A stretch of 10,371 nt of DNA from JACPRB01 sp964468745 (GTDB lineage Bacteria > Planctomycetota > MHYJ01 > JACPRB01), in the NCBI GenBank assembly GCA_964468745.1, contig CAYXVY010000333.1, positions 1-10,371 of the forward strand, given 5' to 3'. Every line of letters begins with the position of its first letter. Positions within the stretch are counted from its first letter, which is position 1. Made by a program: the position numbers and the translations under genes. The notes under the pieces are model-generated. The model saw only the letters and a program-made list of their open reading frames with translations, ran no database searches and was not told the origin of the DNA. Below are positions 1 to 6,097 of the stretch, piece by piece.

Positions 1-1003
1 CAAGACCGGCTTCAGCGCGACGGACAGCAGCACCGCATGGACCGGCTCATATACGAATGTGGACGTTGCGACGCCGGACATCGCCGGCATGAACTACGCG
101 GTCAGCCATGACGTCAACGTTGCCGCCAGCCTTGCCTCGTCGGGCGTCAGCGGCGGATCGGCGATGGGCGGCACCGCCGAGAAGCAGATTACGGATTCGA
201 CCAATCCGGCGCACATCTTCCGGAAGAATCCGAGCGATCGAAAGTACGTCTACACGAACTACGACGCGGCGAATCCTGGCGTGAGCGAACACGACACCGT
301 CTATGTGCTCGAAGACCCGAATTCGTCGATGAGCGGCGGCGACCCGGGCTGGGACGGCGGCAGCGACTGCCCGAGCATCACCGTGACCGCCACGCACGCG
401 TACGACAAGGTGTACTACGTCGGTCCGACGACGGCGGGCGAAAAGGTCTGCGTCGCCATCGACAACACCAGCTCGTACAGCTACCAGTGGAAGACGAGCG
501 CCACGAAGATGCAGCTCACGATCGTCGTGGAAGGCGACATCTGCTTCGCCGACAACACGTTCTATCAGGACACGAATACGGACGCCGTCGTCTTCATCGC
601 CATCAAGGACGTCAACGGCAACGGCGGCAACATCTACTACGGCGACACGCGCTACGGCACGGTCGAGAAGAACAACTGCTACATGTACGCCGAGAACGAC
701 GTCGTCGTGACAAACACGAACGCGTCCGGTTCGGCGATGACGCTGAACGGCAACATGGCGGCCGGAGGCAAGATCGACCTGACCCGGCTGGACGTGGGCG
801 GCGCGCACAAGAAGCTCACGGTCAACCAGGATATGCGATTGAAGGCCACGTACGACGGAACGGCCAGCTCCGATCAGAACCTGGGCGGAATCATCGGCAA
901 TATCCCGGCACGCAGCTCGACCGCCTCGGGGTCGTTCGCCGTCTCGTTCTGGCGCCAGATCTCGCCGCGGGCCACCGCCAAGTCGCAGGGCTACGCGCCT
1001 TAA
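1..1003 (+). CDS. PilX-like pilus-associated surface protein, 3' part (5' end outside window)
   Basis: The reading frame is open from base 2 to the TAA at 1001-1003, so this is the last 333 residues of a longer gene; the GTG at 59 is only an internal codon. The visible part is rich in Ser, Thr, Gly, Asn and Asp and in short beta-strand repeats. Examples are LTIVVEGDICF, then VVFIAIKD and a final GNMAAGGKIDL stretch. This layout resembles the C-terminal beta-helix-like region of PilX-type proteins found in planctomycete and deltaproteobacterial pilus clusters. Four Cys residues (DCPS, KVCVA, DICFA, NNCYM) could form two disulfides, as expected for an exported protein. The prepilin N-terminus that would prove the class lies outside the window. 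Two prepilin genes follow downstream on the same strand, separated by a divergent regulator, which supports a pilus role. The link to PilX is inference from composition and context; a general surface adhesin is the alternative. Confidence 0.6.
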   Translation, partial: KTGFSATDSSTAWTGSYTNVDVATPDIAGMNYAVSHDVNVAASLASSGVSGGSAMGGTAEKQITDSTNPAHIFRKNPSDRKYVYTNYDAANPGVSEHDTVYVLEDPNSSMSGGDPGWDGGSDCPSITVTATHAYDKVYYVGPTTAGEKVCVAIDNTSSYSYQWKTSATKMQLTIVVEGDICFADNTFYQDTNTDAVVFIAIKDVNGNGGNIYYGDTRYGTVEKNNCYMYAENDVVVTNTNASGSAMTLNGNMAAGGKIDLTRLDVGGAHKKLTVNQDMRLKATYDGTASSDQNLGGIIGNIPARSSTASGSFAVSFWRQISPRATAKSQGYAP

Positions 1004-1038
1004 ACTGTCCCTAACCCCACGAGCGCAGGATTGCGTTG

Positions 1039-1074
1039 GAGCCGCCGGATGTCCTCCGGCGGCTCGTCTATTTT
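1039..1074 (+). terminator. Rho-independent terminator after the PilX-like gene
   Basis: A perfect 11-bp GC-rich stem pairs GAGCCGCCGGA (1039-1049) with TCCGGCGGCTC (1055-1065) around a 5-nt loop, TGTCC. The T-rich tail GTCTATTTT follows at 1066-1074. It begins 36 nt after the stop codon at 1003 and is oriented to stop + strand transcription. Read from the other strand there is no T-run, so it probably does not serve the converging regulator gene. Confidence 0.85.
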
Positions 1075-1126
1075 AAGTCCCGATCCCCATCAGGATTCGC
1101 GACCGCGAGCAATCCCGCTGCCGCGG

Positions 1127-2428
1127 CTATTCTTTCATGTCGTCGAGGGGAATCTGGTAGCGTTTGATCTTTCGATACAGCGTGCTGCGATCGATTTTCA
1201 GAAGCTTTGACACAATCTCCGTGTCGCCGCGATGTTCCGCCAGCAGCTTCTCGATCACCTCGGACTCCATCTCGCGAAGCGACCGCGTGGTCACCTCCGA
1301 CACACTGGTCTTGCGCCGAGCCTCCGCCGCCTGGATGACCGAGGGCGGCAGATGCCGGCGCTCGAGGACGTCCCCTTCGCCCAGCTCGCTGGCGCGATGG
1401 ATCGCCTGCTCCAGCTCGTCCACGTTTCCCGGCCAGTCGTACGCGAGCAGCGTCGTCATCGCCTCGGCCGAGACGCTCAGCGGTGACCGGCGTCCCTCCG
1501 CCGCCCGCCGCTTTAGCAAGGCGTCCGCGAGAAGCGGGACGTCGTCCAAGCGCTCACGCAAATGCGGAAGCGCGATGCTAGATGGCGCCAGCGCGGCCAG
1601 CAGGTCCTGCCGGAACGTCCCTCGCCCCGTGCCCTCCAGGAGGTTAGCCGATGTGGACGCGAGCAGGCGCACTTCCCCGGTCGTCAGACTCCGGGCAAGC
1701 CGCGATTGCACCCCGGCCGACGCAAGAGCGATCTCCTCGACGAAGATCGAGCCGCCCGCGCCCTTCGCCAGCGCCTCGTCCACTTCGGCCTCGAACCCGG
1801 CGTGAGCGCCTTCCACGCAGCGGACGGCGAGGTATTGCGAGTCGCGCCCACCACCCTCCCTGTGCGTTTCGCGTGCCGCGAGCGCCTTGCCCGTACCCGG
1901 TTCTCCGACGAAAAGAACGGGCGTCCGCAACGAAGCCACCCGCGCGATCTGCTCGCGCACTCGGCGGATGCCCGCCGCCGTCCCCACCAGCCCGCTGGCC
2001 GGGCCACGCGCCGCATCCGGTCCGCGCAGGCGGCGGTTTTCGTCCGCAAGCCGGCGCACGCGCGCAGCGCGCTCGATCGCCATCGCAACCTGGTCGCCGC
2101 GCAACGGCTTCACGAGATAGTCGCTCGCGCCGAGTTTCATCGCCCGCACCGCGGACTCCATCCGGGACGAAGTCGCCATCATGACCACCTCGGTCTCCGG
2201 CCGCGACCGTTTGACCTCTTCCAGAAGGCTCATCGCATCACCCAGATCCGTCGAGAGGAAGATCAGATCAGACTCGCCGCCCAGCGACTTTACTTCCGCG
2301 GGAGATCGCGCGCGACTCGTCCGCACATCGCGGTGCGTCGCCAGATGCGCCTCCAGCGCATCCGCAAACGCGGCATCGCCATCCGCCAAGAGCACTCGCA
2401 GCATCTTCCGGAGGATATCACAGCCCAT
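1127..2428 (-). CDS. Degenerate NtrC-family regulator (pseudo-receiver, AAA+, Fis helix-turn-helix)
   Basis: The 433 residues follow NtrC order: receiver (about 9-125), AAA+ domain (about 147-365) and Fis-type helix-turn-helix (about 383-426, with RSTLYRKIKRY). Every control module is altered. The phospho-acceptor position is Ser59 (DLIFLS), although Asp16, Asp18 and Lys107 remain. The AAA+ domain keeps Walker A GEPGTGK (175-181), but Walker B ends Glu-Glu (FVEEI) instead of Asp-Glu. The stretch between Cys204 and Gly225, which should carry the sigma54-contacting GAFTGA loop, is short and lacks it. The sensor-II Arg of the usual PGNVREL is Asp337 (PGNVDEL). The inference is a DNA-binding regulator that needs neither phosphorylation nor sigma54 contact, comparable in that last respect to NtrC of Rhodobacter capsulatus. 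It sits divergently before the prepilin genes and probably controls them. An alternative start is the internal ATG at 2402-2404 (MLRVLLADGD), where most receiver domains begin; neither start has a clear Shine-Dalgarno. Confidence 0.88.
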   Translation of the reverse strand: MGCDILRKMLRVLLADGDAAFADALEAHLATHRDVRTSRARSPAEVKSLGGESDLIFLSTDLGDAMSLLEEVKRSRPETEVVMMATSSRMESAVRAMKLGASDYLVKPLRGDQVAMAIERAARVRRLADENRRLRGPDAARGPASGLVGTAAGIRRVREQIARVASLRTPVLFVGEPGTGKALAARETHREGGGRDSQYLAVRCVEGAHAGFEAEVDEALAKGAGGSIFVEEIALASAGVQSRLARSLTTGEVRLLASTSANLLEGTGRGTFRQDLLAALAPSSIALPHLRERLDDVPLLADALLKRRAAEGRRSPLSVSAEAMTTLLAYDWPGNVDELEQAIHRASELGEGDVLERRHLPPSVIQAAEARRKTSVSEVTTRSLREMESEVIEKLLAEHRGDTEIVSKLLKIDRSTLYRKIKRYQIPLDDMKE

Positions 2429-2440
2429 GCTCGACGGTCA

Positions 2441-2456
2441 ACGCACGACATTTGCA
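2441..2456 (+). promoter_or_regulatory. Possible sigma54 (-24/-12) promoter element for the prepilin genes
   Basis: Aligned to the consensus TGGCACG-N4-TTGCA, this stretch reads ACGCACG-ACAT-TTGCA. It matches the last five bases of the -24 block and all five of the -12 block at exact spacing. The mismatch that matters is C for G at the first base of the -24 GG pair. Transcription would start near 2467, 47 nt before the ATG at 2514. Against it, the adjacent regulator lacks the sigma54-contact loop, so another activator would be needed, and a chance match is possible. Confidence 0.35.
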
Positions 2457-2465
2457 CTTTGCAAA
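2451..2465. promoter_or_regulatory. 15-bp palindrome, candidate operator in the regulator-pilV gap
   Basis: TTTGCA and TGCAAA are perfect 6-bp inverted arms around CTT (TTTGCACTTTGCAAA). The site overlaps both the -12 block of the sigma54-like element and the -35 hexamer of the sigma70 promoter. Fis-type helix-turn-helix proteins of the NtrC family bind dyad sites as dimers, so the divergent regulator is the obvious candidate ligand. A protein bound here would block the -35 element; that is inference. Confidence 0.4.
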
Positions 2466-2487
2466 CGCGGGTCGGAGCCCGTATAAT
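2459..2487 (+). promoter_or_regulatory. Sigma70-type promoter of the pilV-like/pilW-like pair
   Basis: A -35 hexamer TTGCAA (2459-2464, four of six consensus bases) and a perfect -10 TATAAT (2482-2487) are separated by the optimal 17 bp. Transcription would begin near 2494, giving a leader of about 20 nt before the ATG at 2514. That leader holds GGGGGA (2500-2505) as a plausible Shine-Dalgarno. It is the best promoter match I see in the window. Confidence 0.65.
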
Positions 2488-2513
2488 TCCCATGTTACCG
2501 GGGGATTGAGACC

Positions 2514-3125
2514 ATGAAGAAGCACGGTCGGGGATTTACTCTTGTCGAGATCATGATCGCCCTCGCGGTGCTGGCGATCGCGTTCCTCGGGCTGATCGCC
2601 TCCGTTCTCTACACGACCCGTATGAACGCCGTCAATCGTGAAACGACGGCCGCCATGAAGGCGTGCGAGCAGGTGATCGAGACCATGGAGGGCGGACAAA
2701 CATTCGGAGACATCTTCCGCCGCTACAACACGCACGCGACGGATCAGAACCCCACGTACGCGTTTCCGTACGGCGCCTCGACGCCCGGCAGCTTCGAGGT
2801 GCTGACCAGCGGGCAGATCATATTTGGCGACGTCCCCGCGGCCACGCCGACCATGTTCGCGCGCGTCGCGGCGGGCACGCGCGTCGGCACCATCCAGTTT
2901 CCGGAGCGCATAGCGGCCACAAATGAGCTGGATGAGACCCGTATCGTGGCGCTCTTCAACCTGGCGGGCACGGGGCCGCAGACGAACGTCGACAGCGACG
3001 CCACATATAACGAAACGAGCGTAACGACCTACACGCACCTGCCCGTCGTCGTCACGATTGCGTGGCGCGACATCTCGGGTACGCCCCGCCAAGTGCAGGT
3101 GCGCAAGATTCTCGTCGCGAGGTGA
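2514..3125 (+). CDS. PilV-like minor pseudopilin (class III prepilin)
   Basis: This is a 203-residue prepilin. The short basic leader MKKHGRG is followed by the peptidase III cleavage and N-methylation site G|FTLVE, with the essential Glu at mature position +5, and then by a hydrophobic helix to about residue 35. That helix anchors pilins in the inner membrane before assembly and packs in the filament core. The globular part ends in a beta-rich segment (VVVTIAWRDISGTPRQV) typical of PilV-type proteins, which help prime type IV pilus or type II secretion pseudopilus assembly. The ATG at 2514 follows a strong promoter and a GGGGGA Shine-Dalgarno. The gene ends 4 nt before the next prepilin gene, so both should be made together. 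The prepilin class is certain; the PilV subtype rests on the C-terminal pattern and the partner gene. Confidence 0.85.
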   Translation: MKKHGRGFTLVEIMIALAVLAIAFLGLIASVLYTTRMNAVNRETTAAMKACEQVIETMEGGQTFGDIFRRYNTHATDQNPTYAFPYGASTPGSFEVLTSGQIIFGDVPAATPTMFARVAAGTRVGTIQFPERIAATNELDETRIVALFNLAGTGPQTNVDSDATYNETSVTTYTHLPVVVTIAWRDISGTPRQVQVRKILVAR

Positions 3126-3126
3126 T
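3119..3126 (+). promoter_or_regulatory. Shine-Dalgarno deciding the PilW-like start
   Basis: GAGGTGAT overlaps the TGA stop of the PilV-like gene (3123-3125) and ends 3 nt before the ATG at 3130. It is the reason to place the start at 3130 rather than at the upstream in-frame codon at 3058, which would lie inside the PilV-like gene and bury the prepilin leader. Confidence 0.7.
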
Positions 3127-3129
3127 GTC

Positions 3130-3915
3130 ATGAAACGCACTCTCCGTCGCGGGATCACGTTCATCGAGCTGTTGATCGCGATTTTCATCCTGTCCATTCT
3201 CGCCATCGTCGTGTACATGCTCCTCGCGAGCACGGGGGCGCACGCCGCCACAAACACCACGATGGCGGATCTCGAAAGCCAGTGCCGCGTCATCATGGAC
3301 GACGTGACGCGAGACTTGCGCAACACGCCCAACACCCGCTGCACGCTCGGCGGCACGAACATGACCGCGATCGGCGGCTGGTGGGTGTCGGACACGGTCA
3401 CGCTCGACCCGGTGAGCACGGAGTCGACGGACGCGAGCCCGGCCACCGTCGTGAATCCCTTCACCGGTGCGATTGCGACGCGCGAACGGGTCGTCTGGGC
3501 GGTGGGACTGCTTGAATCGGGAGTCGCCGACGGCTTGAACACCTTCAGCGGCACCGGCTCGAACGACGGCCTCGCCGATGAGACCGAGATCGTCCGTACA
3601 CAGACGGTCATCAATGCGGGAGTCCGGCGCTACACGAGACGCGGCACGTCGCGCTTTCCGACGACCGCGCTAGCCGTGGCTTCCGGCGGAAGCACGGCGC
3701 CGCTCTTCGCTAGGGCCGTGCCGGTGCGGCTCACCACGGGCGAATGGCAGCTCACGTCGAGCCCGCCGGCCCTGACGTTCGCGATTCCTTCGACGACGCA
3801 GACCGTCGACGCAACACAGCCGCACGTAACCGTGACGCTGACGCTGCAGGGGTTGGACGCGAGCGGCCAGATCATCACGCGGTCGATGACGACTACGGTC
3901 GTGCTTAAGAATTAA
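3130..3915 (+). CDS. PilW-like minor pseudopilin (class III prepilin)
   Basis: From ATG 3130 the product is 261 residues. It begins with the basic leader MKRTLRRG and the cleavage site G|ITFIE, with Glu at mature position +5, followed by a long hydrophobic helix (about 9-38). After the helix comes the region around CRVIMDDVTRDLRNTP, resembling the conserved PilW segment where the helix joins the globular head. Its two Cys residues, at 50 and 63, could form a disulfide. The protein ends in alternating beta strands closing with TTTVVLKN. PilW and PilV are low-abundance subunits thought to sit at the pilus tip and start fibre assembly. It starts 4 nt after the PilV-like stop and is probably translationally coupled to it. 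The subtype is inferred; the prepilin class is clear. Confidence 0.85.
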   Translation: MKRTLRRGITFIELLIAIFILSILAIVVYMLLASTGAHAATNTTMADLESQCRVIMDDVTRDLRNTPNTRCTLGGTNMTAIGGWWVSDTVTLDPVSTESTDASPATVVNPFTGAIATRERVVWAVGLLESGVADGLNTFSGTGSNDGLADETEIVRTQTVINAGVRRYTRRGTSRFPTTALAVASGGSTAPLFARAVPVRLTTGEWQLTSSPPALTFAIPSTTQTVDATQPHVTVTLTLQGLDASGQIITRSMTTTVVLKN

Positions 3916-3954
3916 GTGGCTTGAAGTAATCAGTCAGTCATTGCCGGCCACTTA
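3913..3954. repeat. 8-bp inverted repeat at the PilW-like stop codon
   Basis: TAAGTGGC (3913-3920, containing the PilW-like TAA stop) and GCCACTTA (3947-3954) are perfect inverted copies around a 26-nt loop. The long loop and lack of a T-run make it a poor intrinsic terminator. It directly abuts the REP-like element to its right. Further right, GCAGCC (3985-3990) can pair with GGCTGC (4017-4022) around an inner GGCC/GGCC stem, so the whole 127-bp convergent spacer could fold in RNA from either strand. I see no gene in it. Confidence 0.4.
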
Positions 3955-3982
3955 CCCCGAGAGAGCGAAGCGAGTCGAGGGG
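3955..3982. repeat. REP-like dispersed extragenic element (single copy here)
   Basis: The 28 bp are bounded by CCCC and GGGG and carry the core GAGCGAAGCGAGTCGA. The middle includes GCGAAGC, a sequence known to form an unusually stable mini-hairpin. Closely similar GAGCGAAGCGAGTCGA strings recur as short intergenic repeats in many GC-rich environmental bacteria, from my general knowledge rather than a search. It lies in the spacer between two convergent transcription units, the usual place for such elements. Only one copy is in the window, so repetition cannot be shown here. Confidence 0.4.
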
Positions 3983-4042
3983 TTGCAGCCACTCTCCGGG
4001 CCAAGCAGATGGCCGCGGCTGCCTGCGTACTTTGTGCGGCCT

Positions 4043-4738
4043 TTAAAGCCCGAGCATCCCTCGACCGATGATCACACTCAATACGCGAATGCCGTCCTTC
4101 AGTCGAATCTTCTTCCCTTCCTCGTAGCTGCGCGCCTTGTACCCGACCGGCACCTCGAGGATGTGTATCCCCAGCCGCGCGACAAGCGCCGTGATCTCCG
4201 GATCGAATCCGAAGCGATCCTGGCGTAGCGGCAAGCGCCTGAGAATCGGCGTGCGGAAGACCTTGTAGCACGTCTCCATGTCCGTGAGGTGCTGGCGCGT
4301 GGCGAGATTCGACAGCCAGGTGATGCAGCGGTTCCCGAGCACGTGCCAGATGGCGTCCGCGCCCCGGCCGATATAGCGCGAACCGTATACCGCGTCTGCG
4401 CGCCCGGCCACGATCGGCGCAACGAGGGCCGGGTAGTCCGCCGGATCGTATTCGAGATCGGCATCCTGCACAATCGTGATCGGCCCACGGACGTGGGCGA
4501 AACCCGTGCGCAGCGCCGCCCCCTTGCCGCGGTTCTTCTCGTGCAGGATGACGCGGACTCGCGGAGCCAGCTCCCGCTGCATGGCCGCCAATTCCTCGCG
4601 CGTGCCGTCCTTCGAGCAGTCGTCGACGGCGACGATCTCCAGCACGCACGGCTGCGCCAGCACGCGCCGCACGATTTCGCGGATGCTCGCCCGCTCGTTA
4701 TAGCAGGGCATCACCACCGAGAGGACGGGGTCGGGCAC
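4043..4738 (-). CDS. Family 2 glycosyltransferase, dolichol-phosphate-mannose-synthase-like
   Basis: The 231-residue product is a soluble GT-A enzyme without a membrane tail. Visible motifs are the N-terminal VVMPCYNE, the nucleotide-binding Asp pair at 39-40 (AVDDCSKDGT), ENRGKGAAL-type HEKNRGKGAAL at 66-76, and the metal-binding DXD within QDADLEYDP (91-99). Further on are DMETCYKVFR (153-162) and the basic EEGKKIRLKDGIR segment (206-218) typical of DPM1-like proteins. The family moves a sugar from a nucleotide donor to a polyprenyl-phosphate carrier at the inner membrane; the sugar cannot be told from sequence. The start is GTG at 4738, and the frame is open further upstream without an obvious Shine-Dalgarno. 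It follows the Gly-Tyr/TPR gene by 25 nt and is probably the last gene of the long minus-strand operon. Confidence 0.9.
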   Translation of the reverse strand: MPDPVLSVVMPCYNERASIREIVRRVLAQPCVLEIVAVDDCSKDGTREELAAMQRELAPRVRVILHEKNRGKGAALRTGFAHVRGPITIVQDADLEYDPADYPALVAPIVAGRADAVYGSRYIGRGADAIWHVLGNRCITWLSNLATRQHLTDMETCYKVFRTPILRRLPLRQDRFGFDPEITALVARLGIHILEVPVGYKARSYEEGKKIRLKDGIRVLSVIIGRGMLGL

Positions 4739-4763
4739 GCGCAGATTGTAGGAGTCGCGCCGC

Positions 4764-5558
4764 CTACTTCAAATAGTCCATCAGCCGCTGTCCCGCGGAT
4801 CCTGCGGCCGCCGCCTTCTCCTTCGCCCGCGTCGCGTCTCCCAGCACCGCGCAGGCTAGCGCCGCGGCGAGCGGCCCCGACCTCTCGAGTGCGGCCGAGA
4901 ACTTCGCCTGCTCCTTCGCGTCGCGGAACTGCGACTTGAGATCCACCGTTCTCAGTTCCTGGACAACGACCAGCGCGGCGAGCCCGCTCTCGGCGGCCTT
5001 GTCGGCGTTGCGTGGGTCGCCGGTCGCGACGAGCGCGAGCGCCATCCACACCTGGGCCAGACCGCCCGACGTATCCACGCCGACCGCCTCCTTGAACGAC
5101 GCGAGAGCACCCGGGTAGTCGGCTACCTTCCATTTCCGCATCCCGAGCTCAAGGTGCTTATCGACCGTCAGGCGCCGCACGTGCTCCGGGGAACCCTGTT
5201 GCGCGCCGCGGCGATACACGTTGGACGCGGCATAGTCGGCATATTCCGATCGGGTGCCGTATCGCGGGCCGTAGCCATGCCCGTATGGAGTGCCGTAATA
5301 CGCGTCGTACCCCGCCGAACGCCATGCGTTGCCGCCGTGAAAGTTCGTGCCGAAGGAATAGCTCGAATTCCCGTGCGCGTAGGCGAATCCGGGCGAATAT
5401 CCATATCCATACCCATACCCGTATCCGCCGCCGTACCAGATGTCGAGGACGTAGTTCTTGCCCTGCCGGCGATAGCGGAACCCGACCTGCGCGTCGGCGA
5501 CCCCGGCGGCCGCACCGAAGATCAGGCACGCGGCCACGAAGGAGCGGAGATGTTTCAT
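4764..5558 (-). CDS. Exported Gly-Tyr-rich protein with TPR-like C-terminal half
   Basis: The 264-residue product has a signal peptide (basic start MKHLR, hydrophobic core 7-19, likely cleavage ADA|QV after residue 23). The mature N-terminal half is low-complexity and rich in Gly, Tyr and Ser, with a GY run at 43-54 and further aromatic-Gly motifs to about residue 105. The second half (about 130-264) is alpha-helical and Ala-rich. It contains one recognisable TPR-like unit, LELGMRKWKVADYPGALASFKEAV (split here only by position, 136-159), with the Gly, Ala and Tyr spacing of the fold. AGAGGTG (5564-5570) is a good Shine-Dalgarno 5 nt before the ATG. No enzymatic motif is seen. TPRs suggest a periplasmic binding or scaffold role, while the GY region could be adhesive or wall-associated. 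I do not recognise a named family. It lies between a lipoprotein gene and a glycosyltransferase gene, which fits an envelope function. Confidence 0.8.
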   Translation of the reverse strand: MKHLRSFVAACLIFGAAAGVADAQVGFRYRRQGKNYVLDIWYGGGYGYGYGYGYSPGFAYAHGNSSYSFGTNFHGGNAWRSAGYDAYYGTPYGHGYGPRYGTRSEYADYAASNVYRRGAQQGSPEHVRRLTVDKHLELGMRKWKVADYPGALASFKEAVGVDTSGGLAQVWMALALVATGDPRNADKAAESGLAALVVVQELRTVDLKSQFRDAKEQAKFSAALERSGPLAAALACAVLGDATRAKEKAAAAGSAGQRLMDYLK

Positions 5559-5602
5559 CGGTGCACCTCTATCGAACTATACCGCGCCGGACGCGCCGCC
5601 GT

Positions 5603-6097
5603 TTAGTCGTGCTGCGTGCGGGTGGCGAATCGCAGCCGCCGCGGGCCCAGCCACGTGTTGCGTTCGCGCGGTCCGCCCTGATAGTTGTACCAGTACAGCG
5701 AGTGCTGCGGGCAGAAGTAGGTCGTCTCGTACACCGGATATTGCCGGTCCGGGGCATCGTTGCGGATGGTGAAGATCTTCATCGGTTCGCTGCACATGCG
5801 ATCCGGCTGGCTCGCCACGGCGACAACCGGCGCCTTTTCGAATGCGCACAACGGCTTCGCGCCCTCGAACCGCACTCCGGCGCACGATGCGAGGCCGTTT
5901 GAGAGCTCCGCCTCCGGCAGCCACGTCTCCCGCACATCGCGCGTGATCGCCGCGCGGATCGCGTTGTCGTTCGGCGGCGCCTCGAGATCGTCCTTCGTCA
6001 GGCCGCGCGAGGCCATCCGGTGCTCTTCGAGGGCGCCATGGTCATGGCAGCCCGGCACCGCCAGCGCCACGACAAGGATCGCCATCGCATGCTTCAT
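5603..6097 (-). CDS. Hypothetical Cys-containing lipoprotein
   Basis: The ATG at 6095-6097 overlaps the purB stop as ATGA, giving a 164-residue protein; this is preferred to a TTG at 6118 inside purB. The N-terminus MKHAMAILVVALAVPGC is a lipoprotein signal with Cys17 as the lipidated residue, although Pro at -2 is not ideal for the lipobox. The mature part has four more Cys (72, 84, 102, 129), enough for two disulfides, and an aromatic C-terminal stretch (ETTYFCPQHSLYWYNY, 124-139). I recognise no family or catalytic motif. Likely location is the outer face of the inner membrane or the outer membrane. Coupled translation with purB probably reflects operon compaction, since a periplasmic lipoprotein has no obvious role in purine synthesis. 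Confidence 0.72.
   Translation of the reverse strand: MKHAMAILVVALAVPGCHDHGALEEHRMASRGLTKDDLEAPPNDNAIRAAITRDVRETWLPEAELSNGLASCAGVRFEGAKPLCAFEKAPVVAVASQPDRMCSEPMKIFTIRNDAPDRQYPVYETTYFCPQHSLYWYNYQGGPRERNTWLGPRRLRFATRTQHD

Noticed and set aside
47..808. 253-aa minus-strand open frame antisense to the PilX-like gene
   Set aside because: It is Val/Arg/His-rich with no family motif, and mirrors the codon bias of the real + strand frame.
1562..2509. 315-aa + strand open frame over the regulator gene
   Set aside because: The opposite strand encodes a clear NtrC-family protein over the same bases; this frame is Arg/Ala/His-rich and featureless.
2418..3614. 398-aa minus-strand open frame over both prepilin genes
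   Set aside because: The + strand has two textbook prepilin leaders with ribosome sites; this frame is a GC-driven shadow.
3930..4649. 239-aa minus-strand frame overlapping the glycosyltransferase
   Set aside because: Different frame from the motif-bearing glycosyltransferase; Arg/His-rich without conserved elements.
5576..5581. TATAGT as a -10 box for the Gly-Tyr/TPR gene
   Set aside because: No -35 hexamer at 16-18 bp, and the start site would fall inside the Shine-Dalgarno; read-through from the upstream lipoprotein gene is simpler.
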